DNA of 41,536 nt. Origin: a virus. The notes under the pieces are model-generated. The model had not been told where the DNA came from. It worked only from the letters and a program-made list of their open reading frames with translations, and did no database searches. Positions within the stretch are counted from its first letter, which is position 1. Each line of letters begins with the position of its first letter. The translations under genes were made by a program, and so were the position numbers. This document shows positions 35,584 to 41,536 of this stretch, piece by piece. Where the stretch lies: the IMG/VR virus record IMGVR_UViG_3300043331_000516, positions 1 through 41,536 of that record; one strand, 5' to 3'.

Positions 35584-35901
35584 GTGCTCCTGCTCGCGCT
35601 CGTCGCCGTCACCCACCCCGTCGGAACGATCCACCTGCTCAACCTCCTCGCCCAAGCGTCCGGTCCCGCCGGCGAGGTCGGCCCCTGGCTCACGGTCGTG
35701 AACCTCGGTGTCAGTGGCCTGATGCTCTATCTGTTCGCTACTGACCGGATCGCCCCGACCCAGGAGCGGAACCGGCTCAGGGAGGAAATCTCCCAGCGTA
35801 ACGCCCAGGACCGCGACACCCTCATCCCCCTGCTCACCCGGGTGCTGGACGTCCTCGCACGCGCCACCGAAGCCCAGGCAGCAGAGCGGAGGGGCAAGTG
35901 A
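35584..35901 (+). CDS. Membrane protein with coiled-coil tail, 105 aa
   Basis: GTG start with SD GGAGGGCTCC. One or two hydrophobic segments (about 1-10 and 34-52, WLTVVNLGVSGLMLYLF) precede ATDRIAPTQERNRLREEI and a helical C-terminus. Similar proteins occur near actinophage lysis genes, perhaps as a holin/spanin partner. Confidence 0.6.
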   Translation: MLLLALVAVTHPVGTIHLLNLLAQASGPAGEVGPWLTVVNLGVSGLMLYLFATDRIAPTQERNRLREEISQRNAQDRDTLIPLLTRVLDVLARATEAQAAERRGK

Positions 35902-36035
35902 CCGTGACCGAGCAAGAGGTCCGGGAATCCGAACGGCTCCGAGAGGAAGTCGCGCAGATCGCCCGGCGGCTGGCACTCATCGCCGCCGAGCTGGAACGGC
36001 TAGCCGCCGCTGGCCCAGAGCACGGAAAGGGGTAG
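35898..36035 (+). CDS. Coiled-coil protein, 45 aa
   Basis: The GTGA overlap couples it to the membrane protein. It is almost wholly helix (VRESERLREEVAQIARRLAL). It could pair with the coiled-coil tails of its neighbours. Confidence 0.55.
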   Translation: MTVTEQEVRESERLREEVAQIARRLALIAAELERLAAAGPEHGKG

Positions 36036-36040
36036 GCGGC

Positions 36041-36502
36041 ATGTCCGAGCATGAACGGTCCGAGGAGGAGGTCATCGAGGAGGCCCGAGCACTCCGGGAG
36101 GTCGCGGCCAAGCTCGAGCAGCACGTCGGGGATCTGGTCGCCCGGGAGGTGCAAACGGTTGCCGTCCCTCGGACGAGGTTCCGGTCCATCGTGCTCGCGC
36201 TCGTCCTCGGGGGGCTGCTGGTCATCTTCCTCGCCGGAGCGTGGAACCGGGTCACCCTCCAGCAGGCCCAGCAGCAGGCCCAGCGCGACGTGACGTTCCA
36301 GGTCGTGAACTGCTTCCTGCGGCCTGGAAGCAACACTCCCGCCCAGGCTGCGGAGTGCGCCCGGCGTAACGGTGGCGAGGTCTACAGCCGCCGCCAGCAG
36401 GAGAGCGCCGAAGCGACCAGGCGGTTCCAGGACCTCCAGCGGTGGGCGGAGGCGCACGGCTGGAGCCCACCGACGACCACGACCACCACCTTGGCGCAGT
36501 AA
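36041..36502 (+). CDS. Single-span membrane protein, 153 aa (spanin-like topology)
   Basis: A cytoplasmic helical head (about 1-45), one transmembrane helix (about 49-67, IVLALVLGGLLVIFLAG), then an outer helical region with two Cys (NCFLRPG, AECARRN) and a Thr-run tail. Position before endolysin and holin suggests a lysis accessory; topology is like an inner spanin, but Gram-positive hosts do not require spanins. Confidence 0.6.
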   Translation: MSEHERSEEEVIEEARALREVAAKLEQHVGDLVAREVQTVAVPRTRFRSIVLALVLGGLLVIFLAGAWNRVTLQQAQQQAQRDVTFQVVNCFLRPGSNTPAQAAECARRNGGEVYSRRQQESAEATRRFQDLQRWAEAHGWSPPTTTTTTLAQ

Positions 36503-36511
36503 GGAGGGGCG

Positions 36512-37150
36512 ATGGCGACCTCCCAGAACGGCTGGACGGTCATCACCTCCGAGCAGGTCGCCCCCCTCGAGGTGCGGGGGGTGGCCTATGTCCCCGGGGT
36601 CCGAAGGTCGCTGCTGCCGCTGTTCACCGACCTGTGTGAGCGGCTCGCCGACATCGAGGCACCGATGAGCCCGGGATGCTGGGGGTGGAACTCGCGGCCG
36701 ATCCGCGGCCAGACCAGCGGCTACAGCAACCACGCCTCAGGGACCGCCGTGGACCACAACGCTCCGCGTCATCCTCGGGGCAGCGTCCAGCACGCCGGGT
36801 ACAGCGCCGACCAGGTCACCGCGATCCACGAGCTCTTGAAACGCTACGACGGGGTGATCCGCTGGGGTGGCGACTACCGGCGGGTGCCGTTCGACCCGAT
36901 GCACTTCGAGGTGGTCGGAACCGCCGAGCAGGTCAGCCGGGTTATCGAACGCCTCCGGGCGAAGGAGGGGCTGAACGTGGCTGAGGTCAAGGACATCCTC
37001 GACAAGCTGGAGCGGGTCGAGACCAAGGTCGAGACCGTCCAGAACACTGTCAAGGAGAAGACCGGCAAGCTCGCCGAGCGGCTCGACCGGCTGGCAACCG
37101 AGCTCGCCGAGGTGAAGGCGCTGGTCCAGATCCAACCCGGCCAGCAGTGA
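36512..37150 (+). CDS. Endolysin: M15 peptidase (VanY/D-Ala-D-Ala carboxypeptidase-like) with coiled-coil tail
   Basis: The catalytic core (about 45-150) has WNSRPIRGQTSGYSNHASGT and AVDHNAPRHP (SxHxxGxAxD metal site) and DPMHFEVV, the second His. It cuts peptide cross-links or stem peptides in peptidoglycan. The C-terminal 60 residues (KDILDKLERVETKVETVQNT, then KLAERLDRLATELAEVKALV) are a coiled coil rather than a known wall-binding domain. The gene is followed by holin-like genes. Confidence 0.85.
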   Translation: MATSQNGWTVITSEQVAPLEVRGVAYVPGVRRSLLPLFTDLCERLADIEAPMSPGCWGWNSRPIRGQTSGYSNHASGTAVDHNAPRHPRGSVQHAGYSADQVTAIHELLKRYDGVIRWGGDYRRVPFDPMHFEVVGTAEQVSRVIERLRAKEGLNVAEVKDILDKLERVETKVETVQNTVKEKTGKLAERLDRLATELAEVKALVQIQPGQQ

Positions 37151-37356
37151 CGGCAATCGTTGTCGGGGTCGTCGCCGGGGTGAACGTCGGAGTGACCTCG
37201 GACGGGAAGGTGTGGGCGCTCGGACGCTCCTGGAAGGTCGAGGAAGCGAACGAGCTGATCGTGCATCTGACCAAGGCGACCGGGCTGGCCCGGCTCCAGG
37301 AGCAGGGCGAGTCCTCGACCGACATGGGCAGTTCATCTAGGCAAGGAGACATCTGA
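37147..37356 (+). CDS. Hypothetical 69-aa protein of the lysis cluster
   Basis: GTG overlaps the endolysin stop (GTGA) and its TGA overlaps the holin ATG. The N-terminus is hydrophobic (AIVVGVVAGVNVGVTSDG), the middle helical, the tail polar. Perhaps a lysis regulator; no family recognised. Confidence 0.55.
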   Translation: MTAIVVGVVAGVNVGVTSDGKVWALGRSWKVEEANELIVHLTKATGLARLQEQGESSTDMGSSSRQGDI

Positions 37357-37529
37357 TGCTGGGACGTGAGCCGGCCCTGATCCTGGGCCTCGTCAATGCG
37401 CTGCTGGCCGTCGCCGTCGGGTTCGGCCTCCAGGTCACCCCCGAGCAGGTCGGCCTCATCAACGCCGCCGTCGCGGCGGTGCTGGCGGTCATCACCCGGA
37501 GCCAGGTCACCCCGACCGGGGACGCCTAA
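37356..37529 (+). CDS. Holin-like protein, 57 aa
   Basis: The product begins MLGREPALILGLVNALLAVA and has LQVTPEQVGLINAAVAAVLAVI, two hydrophobic helices around a short TPEQ turn: the common actinophage holin pattern. It would permeabilise the membrane for the M15 endolysin. Coupled to the previous gene by TGATG. Confidence 0.75.
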   Translation: MLGREPALILGLVNALLAVAVGFGLQVTPEQVGLINAAVAAVLAVITRSQVTPTGDA

Positions 37530-37697
37530 ATGGCGTCTCTCGTCGCGCTGATCCTGTTCGTGGTTGCCTTCATCGTCCGCGCCGTCTCCGGTGGCGGGGT
37601 GGAGGCTGACGACTGGGTGCTGTGGTTCCTGGCCGGGATGGCGTTCCTTGCCCTGGCCCCGGCGGTCGCCTACGTGCAGGCCAAGAGCAACCCCTAA
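37530..37697 (+). CDS. Second small membrane protein of the lysis cluster, 55 aa
   Basis: ATG 37530 directly follows the holin TAA. Two hydrophobic segments (LVALILFVVAFIVRAV; WVLWFLAGMAFLALAPAVAY) suggest a second holin or anti-holin. It is the last gene before the major terminator. Confidence 0.65.
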   Translation: MASLVALILFVVAFIVRAVSGGGVEADDWVLWFLAGMAFLALAPAVAYVQAKSNP

Positions 37698-37698
37698 G

Positions 37699-37739
37699 TC
37701 GACAAAGCAACAAGTCTCTACATCTACAAAGGCACAAGT
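37699..37739 (+). repeat. Tandem TC(G/T)ACAAAGsmACAAGT motifs
   Basis: TCGACAAAGCAACAAGT (37699..37715) and TCTACAAAGGCACAAGT (37723..37739) are 24 bp apart. The first resembles TCGACAAAGCGACA at 2057 and TCGACAAGTAGACA at 1911 that flank the long inverted repeat. Possible protein-binding iterons. Confidence 0.5.
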
Positions 37740-37777
37740 AAGCCTGGCCCGGTCTCCCACCCTCCCGGCCAGGTCGC

Positions 37778-37850
37778 ATCGCCCCCCTCTCCATGCCTCC
37801 CCGGGTCAGACGGCCCCAGGGTGATGGCGGGAGAGGGGGGCGATCTTTTT
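37778..37850 (+). terminator. Strong Rho-independent terminator of the late operon
   Basis: A 15-bp arm ATCGCCCCCCTCTCC (37778..37792) pairs perfectly with GGAGAGGGGGGCGAT (37830..37844), followed by CTTTTTTC. It is the clearest terminator in the window and closes the structural/lysis transcript. Confidence 0.9.
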
Positions 37851-37929
37851 TCTAAGGCTCCCGTGAAGGTCGGCCGATACACCCATTGCGGCAAGGTGCC
37901 GCCCCGCCGATAGCAAGGAAAGGCCGTCT

Positions 37930-38520
37930 ATGCCCAAGTCCATCCGCAGGGTCGCCCTCGGCGTCCTGCTCGGGGCCGCGGTCGCCTGTACCGCCGTCGC
38001 CCCCGCCTTCGCCTCGGCGAAGCGGATCGAGCCCACCGCGGCCCGGCTCCGCACCGCCGGGATCAAGGTCAGCCTGACCGTGGACGGCAAGCCCATCTCC
38101 GGCCAGGTCGTCAAGGGCCGTGAGGTCGAGGCCCGCATCTACCTGCCCGCCGGGGTGAAGCTGACCCGGCCGACCGCGGTGTCCCTGGTCGACTACCAGA
38201 CCACCTCGTTCAACCTGGCGAAGTCGGACCAGCGGTTCCTGCAGGCCACCTCGACCCGGCTGCTCGGCGGGAAGCAGATCGTCCTGAAGCTGGGGATCCG
38301 CTGCCAGCTCAAGGTCGGCCGCAAGTGCGCCGGCAAGCTCTACAAGCACCAGCTCGACGTGGTCGTGGGGCCCAAGCTGATCGGCGCCTCGACCCCGTTC
38401 AAGTGGCTGGGGACCTACCCGCACTACAGCGGCAAGCAGCTCCTGGCGGGCGGGTTCGTCAAGGCCAAGTGCCGGCTGGTCCACAAGCCCAAGCCGTGCA
38501 AGTGCCACCGGAGGGGGTGA
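37930..38520 (+). CDS. Secreted basic protein with Cys residues, 196 aa
   Basis: AAGGAAAGGCCGTCT precedes ATG 37930. A signal peptide (basic start, GVLLGAAVACTAVAPAFASA, cleavage near residue 29) leads a basic beta-rich domain with RCQLKVGRKCAG, KCRLVHKPKPCKCH near the end. Five Cys could form disulfides. Host cell-surface or superinfection-exclusion roles are possible only by analogy. Confidence 0.7.
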   Translation: MPKSIRRVALGVLLGAAVACTAVAPAFASAKRIEPTAARLRTAGIKVSLTVDGKPISGQVVKGREVEARIYLPAGVKLTRPTAVSLVDYQTTSFNLAKSDQRFLQATSTRLLGGKQIVLKLGIRCQLKVGRKCAGKLYKHQLDVVVGPKLIGASTPFKWLGTYPHYSGKQLLAGGFVKAKCRLVHKPKPCKCHRRG

Positions 38521-38522
38521 AC

Positions 38523-38645
38523 ATGACCCCCACCCGACCGGCGGTGCTGGTCAAGGCCGGATGGCTGGCCGCGACCGCCCCCCGCTACCGGCCGGACCGA
38601 CAGACCGCCGAGGAGCTGTTGAGCCTGGTGGTCGGTAGCCGCTAG
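38523..38645 (+). CDS. Hypothetical 40-aa protein
   Basis: GGAGGGGGTGAAC precedes ATG 38523. The product (MTPTRPAVLVKAGWLAATAP...) has a helix at the end (TAEELLSLVVGSR). Followed by a long hairpin. No family is recognised. Confidence 0.5.
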   Translation: MTPTRPAVLVKAGWLAATAPRYRPDRQTAEELLSLVVGSR

Positions 38646-38648
38646 ACC

Positions 38649-38691
38649 CCTCCGGGGTCGGTGCCGAGGGAAGCGGCATCGGCCCCGGAGG
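38649..38691 (+). terminator. 18-bp stem hairpin
   Basis: The arm 38649..38666 pairs with 38674..38691 over 18 positions (two mismatch/wobble positions) around a 7-base loop, then TCTTCC. It separates the small gene from the MerR-type gene and may attenuate read-through. Confidence 0.7.
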
Positions 38692-38711
38692 TCTTCCAAG
38701 GAGGTGAAGCG

Positions 38712-38909
38712 ATGGGCCATGTGTTCCCCGAGGTGCTGCTGCGGACCGAGGAGGTGTCCAAGCGGCTCGGGGTGAGCGTCCGGACGGTGTTGTCCTGGGC
38801 CGATAGGGGCCTGATTCCCAGCACCAAGACCCCCGGAGGGCATCGGAGATATCCGGCCGGGGGGGTCGAGGAGGTCTGGGCCAAGATGACCGGCGAGTCC
38901 AGCAGCTAG
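38712..38909 (+). CDS. BldC/MerR-type small HTH protein, 65 aa
   Basis: CAAGGAGGTGAAGC precedes ATG 38712. LLRTEEVSKRLGVSVRTVLS (helix-turn-helix) and GLIPSTKTPGGHRRY (wing) match the DNA-binding half of MerR-family/BldC-like proteins. It may act as a transcriptional regulator or excisionase-like factor. No integrase is present, which weakens the excisionase reading. Confidence 0.8.
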   Translation: MGHVFPEVLLRTEEVSKRLGVSVRTVLSWADRGLIPSTKTPGGHRRYPAGGVEEVWAKMTGESSS

Positions 38910-38964
38910 CACCACCAGCGCCACGAATCCGCCGCCGTGGCCTCCAACGCAAGGGAGGTACGGC

Positions 38965-39456
38965 ATGAGTAACAGACTCACCTGGGGAATCCTGGCCGGT
39001 GGGGTCGTCCTGGCCCTGGTCGGGTTCGCCACCAGAGCGGACGCGATCCCACCGGTCGAACCGGTCCCGGCGGTCTACACCCCGGGTCCGGCGAGTGACG
39101 CCGTGAAGGGGCTCCGCTGCCCTGTGGCGCTGCACCCTGAGGGGTTCGATCGGGTGTGCGCGTCGGTGCATGTCCGCGAGGACCGGTTCGGGAACCTGAC
39201 CGTCCGGGCAGCCGGGACCGTCGCCAGCTACAACGGCCGGCGGCAGCGGGTCGCCCGGCCCCTAGCCCTGCGGGTCCGGCTGATCGGTGACCCGTACGGG
39301 CTCCGGAAGGCACCCCCGCTCTACAGCACCCGTAGAAGCCGCCTAGGACCCCCTAGGATCGCCGCACGGGCACAGGCGAGGGTGGTTGCCTACGTCTACC
39401 GGGGCGGCCACTGGAGGGCGTATCTCGTCAACTCAGAGCCGGTACGGGTCGGCTGA
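38965..39456 (+). CDS. Secreted protein, 163 aa
   Basis: CAAGGGAGGTACGGC precedes ATG 38965. Signal-like N-terminus (LTWGILAGGVVLALVGFATRADA, shown in parts; cleavage near residue 27), then a beta-rich domain with two Cys (LRCPVAL, DRVCASV). Similar in design to the proteins at 6173 and 37930. Function unknown. Confidence 0.68.
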   Translation: MSNRLTWGILAGGVVLALVGFATRADAIPPVEPVPAVYTPGPASDAVKGLRCPVALHPEGFDRVCASVHVREDRFGNLTVRAAGTVASYNGRRQRVARPLALRVRLIGDPYGLRKAPPLYSTRRSRLGPPRIAARAQARVVAYVYRGGHWRAYLVNSEPVRVG

Positions 39457-39473
39457 GCCGGCCGCCGCACCAC

Positions 39474-39507
39474 AGAACGCCCCTGGGCTACGGCCTGGGG
39501 GCGTTCT
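39474..39507 (+). terminator. Rho-independent terminator
   Basis: AGAACGCCCC (39474..39483) pairs with GGGGCGTTCT (39498..39507), then TCTGTCTTC. It ends the secreted-protein transcript. The next 140 bp have no gene and probably hold a promoter (AT-richer ACTAGATAACTAAATG around 39560), not resolvable further. Confidence 0.8.
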
Positions 39508-39649
39508 TCTGTCTTCACCGTAGGGACAGACCAAGCCCATGACGTAGACCATTCTCCGGACTAGATAACTAAATGTGCCTATCCCGTCAGGCTGGACAAC
39601 CGGCGCCAGAACGAGATAGACCTAAGACCGTTCAAGGAGGGGGGCATCC

Positions 39650-39751
39650 ATGTGGGATCCGGACTGGGTCGGCGTTGCCGTGGTCATCGGCATCGGCCTC
39701 GGCTTCCTGGTCGGCGTTCCCGGGCTGCTCCCCCGCCGCAAGCGTCGATAG
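39650..39751 (+). CDS. 33-aa membrane peptide with basic tail
   Basis: AAGGAGGGGGGCATCC precedes ATG 39650. The product MWDPDWVGVAVVIGIGLGFL...PRRKRR is a single helix with a cytoplasmic basic anchor. The strong SD supports it. Function unknown. Confidence 0.5.
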   Translation: MWDPDWVGVAVVIGIGLGFLVGVPGLLPRRKRR

Positions 39752-39864
39752 AGCACCGCGCCTCCGGACTCCCCCCGGGGAAGGGCGGCGTGGTGCCGGG
39801 ATGCTCCCGCGCAGCCGGTCCCCGAACCCTGCGCGGGAGTACCCGGCCAACCAAGGGGGACTTG

Positions 39865-40200
39865 TTGCCGGACGAGTTGCTGAGACCCAAGCAGGCCGCT
39901 GCCGTCCTGCGGGTGACCTCCAAGACGTTGGCGCGCTACGCGCAGTTCCGTGGCCTGCCGTACGAGGAAACCCCAGGTGGCCACCGCCGCTACTGGCGAT
40001 CCAAGCTGCTGGAGTGGGATGCCGCGCAGGCAGACCGCCGGGAGGCGATGCGGGCGACCGCGAGGGCCCGTGGCCAGCAGACCGCCGCGACCAGAAACTC
40101 CCAGCCGGGATCATCGGATCCGAGCACCACTCGGGTTCCGGCTGGGAGCACCAACGGCTCGGGGCGGGCAGTTCGTCCCCCGGCCCGCCCCGAGCCATGA
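39865..40200 (+). CDS. Second MerR/BldC-type HTH protein, 111 aa
   Basis: TTG 39865 is preferred (SD AAGGGGG). LLRPKQAAAVLRVTSKTLAR (HTH) and PYEETPGGHRRYWRSKLLEW (wing and third helix) match MerR-type winged HTH domains. The C-terminal half (about 62-111) is disordered and Ser/Thr/Arg-rich. A paralogue-like partner lies at 38712. The stop overlaps the next ATG. Confidence 0.78.
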   Translation: MPDELLRPKQAAAVLRVTSKTLARYAQFRGLPYEETPGGHRRYWRSKLLEWDAAQADRREAMRATARARGQQTAATRNSQPGSSDPSTTRVPAGSTNGSGRAVRPPARPEP

Positions 40201-40559
40201 CCCGCAAGTGGGGCGACGACCCCTTGATCCAAGACGTCGCGGGACCGGGGTGGGCGATCGGCGAGGACGCCGACGACGTCGTCATCGGACCCCTCCCGGC
40301 GCTCAAGAACCTCGCCGCCCGGTTCGCTGAAGCCCTCGCCCCGGTCGAGCGGGTCGCGTTCCTGAAGGCCACCCATGCCCGCGGCCAGTCCCTCGACCCG
40401 GCCGAGCTCGACTGGCTGCTGCGCTATGCCGAGGAACGATCCACCCGGGACAAGGCCGTCCTCGCTGCGCTTGAGGGGTTCGCGGCTGGGATGGCGAACG
40501 CGGTCCTCGGCAACGGCCCGGTGTTCGATGATCACGGCGGCCAGTTCGTTGACGCCTGA
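40197..40559 (+). CDS. Hypothetical 120-aa protein
   Basis: ATGA overlap with the MerR-type gene. The product has LKNLAARFAEALAPVERVAFL and ELDWLLRYAEERSTRDKAVL, an all-helical core. Coupling suggests it works with the regulator. The frame is open upstream to 39573 but only in shadow. Confidence 0.6.
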   Translation: MTRKWGDDPLIQDVAGPGWAIGEDADDVVIGPLPALKNLAARFAEALAPVERVAFLKATHARGQSLDPAELDWLLRYAEERSTRDKAVLAALEGFAAGMANAVLGNGPVFDDHGGQFVDA

Positions 40560-40737
40560 CGATACTCCCCCACCCGAAACCCTGGTCCTGTCCCTGACAG
40601 CCAGGGCGATCCGCGGGCAGGTCAGCCAGGTACAGGACTGGGACCGCAACCGCCGCCGGTTGCGTCGTGCCGGGGCGCTGTTCCTGGGGGTGGTTGTCCT
40701 TGGGGGGCCGGCGCTGCTGGCCGGGTGGTGGCGATGA
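40528..40737 (+). CDS. Single-span membrane protein, 62-69 aa
   Basis: ATG 40528 or TTG 40549 starts it inside the previous gene. A helical charged part (ARAIRGQVSQVQDWDRNRRRL) precedes one transmembrane helix (ALFLGVVVLGGPALLAGWW). Coupled to the next gene by ATGA. Start uncertain. Confidence 0.5.
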   Translation: MITAASSLTPDDTPPPETLVLSLTARAIRGQVSQVQDWDRNRRRLRRAGALFLGVVVLGGPALLAGWWR

Positions 40738-40901
40738 TCCACTGGCTGTTCGTGGGCCTGGCCGTGTTCGGGACGTTCACGATCGTGAACGTGGTCGGGC
40801 TGCTGGTGCTGCTGTATGTGACCCGGGACCGGGAACCGGAGTGCTGGCCGGATGGTCGGCCGGTCATTGTGGAGTGGCTGGAGCCTAGAGACTTCGGCTA
40901 G
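40734..40901 (+). CDS. Small membrane protein, 55 aa
   Basis: ATG overlaps the previous stop. One long hydrophobic helix (about 1-29) is followed by a polar tail with CWPDGRPVIVEWLE. It is the last plus-strand gene, converging on the minus-strand operon. Confidence 0.6.
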   Translation: MIHWLFVGLAVFGTFTIVNVVGLLVLLYVTRDREPECWPDGRPVIVEWLEPRDFG

Positions 40902-40927
40902 TGACGAGGCTGGTTCACAGCGTCACT
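40900..40927. terminator. Small hairpin between convergent genes
   Basis: AGTGACG (40900..40906) pairs with CGTCACT (40921..40927). It lies exactly where plus and minus transcripts meet; weak stem, no T run. Confidence 0.35.
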
Positions 40928-41085
40928 GGATCGGGCCAGGGGCCACTCCGCTCCGTCAGGATTGCGGCCGTGGTCGGTGGATCGAGAAGCCGGTTGCAGT
41001 CGTAGCACACCGCCCACCCACCGCCCTTTAGCTCCAAGACCTCGTGCTCGTGGCTCGAGGCGTCACCCGTAGATAGCGCGCTCAC
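40915..41085 (-). CDS. CxxC small protein, 56 aa
   Basis: GTG 41085 gives a product with SSHEHEVLELKGGGWAVCYDCNRLL, a single CxxC knuckle typical of small phage zinc ribbons. ATG 41130 is an alternative but overlaps the upstream gene by 68 bp. Last gene of the minus-strand operon. Confidence 0.55.
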   Translation of the reverse strand: MSALSTGDASSHEHEVLELKGGGWAVCYDCNRLLDPPTTAAILTERSGPWPDPVTL

Positions 41086-41356
41086 GGGCAACGCCTTCGC
41101 TGCGACCAGTAGTTGTCTTGCGGTAGACATCGAGGGCCGCCTCGACGCCGATAAGGTGGTCCTCGTACTGCCGCATGTCCTCGGCTAGCGTCCGGCCAGC
41201 CTGCACCTTCCCGACCAGATCCCAGAGCCGCTCGATCGTCAGGTAGTTATGTAGCTGGGCAACGACCTGCTCTGCGTCCTCCACCTCCTGAGCCTCGTCC
41301 CACCGGCATAGCAGCCGAACCAGCTCGTCAAGATCAGTCAGCTCAGACTCGCTCAT
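41063..41356 (-). CDS. Hypothetical 97-aa helical protein
   Basis: GGGAGGCTCTG precedes ATG 41356, which overlaps the upstream stop (TGATG). The product is acidic and helical (LDELVRLLCRWDEAQEVEDA; YEDHLIGVEAALDVYRKTT). No family is recognised. It is part of the operon that begins with the Phd-like gene across the join; whether it acts as a partner of that antitoxin is unknown. Confidence 0.65.
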   Translation of the reverse strand: MSESELTDLDELVRLLCRWDEAQEVEDAEQVVAQLHNYLTIERLWDLVGKVQAGRTLAEDMRQYEDHLIGVEAALDVYRKTTTGRSEGVARERAIYG

Positions 41357-41505
41357 CAGAGCCTCCCGAATATCGGTGCGGCAGCCTTATCGGTACAAGG
41401 ACCACAACGAGTCTGGTTCTGCCCGATCAGCGGCCCGCCCGGGTACAGCTCGGGGCCAATCTCGAATGGTGCTTCGCAGTCTTCGCATTCACGTTGCTCA
41501 GTCAT
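41356..41505 (-). CDS. CxxC...CxxC protein, 49 aa (complete copy across the circular join)
   Basis: AACGGAGGACGAC precedes ATG 41505. The product has CEDCEAPFEIGPEL and CGPCTDKA, a two-knuckle zinc ribbon. In the circular form it lies directly downstream of the Phd-like gene and is coupled to the 97-aa gene. Its 5' part is repeated at 1..66. Confidence 0.75.
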   Translation of the reverse strand: MTEQRECEDCEAPFEIGPELYPGGPLIGQNQTRCGPCTDKAAAPIFGRL

Positions 41506-41536
41506 GTCGTCCTCCGTTTCGGTGTCGCTTCCGGCC
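41440..41536. repeat. Right copy of 97-bp terminal direct repeat
   Basis: Identical to 1..97; see that entry. Confidence 0.97.

Noticed and set aside
36041-36502. Classic Rz spanin
   Set aside because: Topology is similar, but the host is Gram-positive-like and no outer lipoprotein partner is present; left as membrane protein.
39573-40559. 328-aa plus-strand ORF
   Set aside because: Its N-terminal two thirds are out-of-frame over the 33-aa and MerR-type genes; only the last 120 codons (from 40197) look genuine.

Overview
The window is a complete, GC-rich (roughly two-thirds G+C by eye) tailed-phage genome of siphovirus layout. The first 97 bases are repeated exactly as the last 97, so the unit is about 41,439 bp and closes as a circle (circular or terminally redundant genome, or an assembler overlap). 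One small gene (41356..41505, minus) reads across the join. The host is almost certainly an actinobacterium: there is a WhiB-type iron-sulfur regulator, a DUF2637 membrane protein, a DUF397-like protein, BldC/MerR-type small HTH proteins, frequent GTG/TTG starts, and long chains of ATGA/GTGA/TGATG-overlapping small genes.

Layout. (1) 40.9-41.5 kb plus 0-0.34 kb, minus strand: a short operon with a Phd/YefM-type antitoxin-like protein and three small proteins. (2) 0.43-1.84 kb, plus: eight tiny coupled genes, several Cys-rich. (3) 1.84-2.32 kb: non-coding region with a perfect 24-bp inverted repeat (80-bp spacer), several hairpins and a possible leader peptide. (4) 2.3-6.7 kb: replication initiator carrying three 57-bp iteron-like repeats followed by an AT-rich tract (lambda-O-like origin arrangement), putative helicase loader, HNH nuclease, small proteins, C5-cytosine methyltransferase, secreted protein. 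(5) 6.8-8.3 kb, mostly minus: DUF397-like protein, HTH regulator and a conserved actinobacterial protein, with a divergent switch-like promoter region at 8.26-8.36 kb. (6) 8.36-13.9 kb: plasmid-transfer-flavoured module (NlpC/P60 plus lysozyme-like cell-wall enzyme, membrane proteins, DUF2637 protein), WhiB-like regulator and many tiny genes. (7) 13.9-16.3 kb: MT-A70 methyltransferase with an HTH insert, unknown genes, and the HNH protein that normally accompanies terminase. (8) 16.28-16.66 kb: non-coding packaging region with helically phased GAAWTAG repeats. (9) 16.7-37.7 kb: terminase, portal, protease, HK97 capsid, connectors, tail tube, chaperones, tape measure, tail proteins, M15 endolysin and holin-like proteins. 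This module is interrupted by two Endo VII-type HNH genes with structured leaders, two methyltransferases, two glycosyltransferases (one split by an in-frame TGA), a fibre protein and a pectate-lyase-type tailspike. (10) 37.7-40.9 kb: strong terminator, two secreted proteins, two MerR-type HTH proteins and small membrane proteins.

No integrase, partition gene or tRNA was seen. HTH regulators and transfer-type genes without an integrase make a plasmid-like prophage state possible, but this is inference. The strongest leads are the phased repeat array upstream of terS, the origin inside the initiator gene, the stop-interrupted glycosyltransferase, the HNH units with leader hairpins and bracketing repeats, the anomalous codon patch in the portal gene, and the plasmid-transfer-like module.
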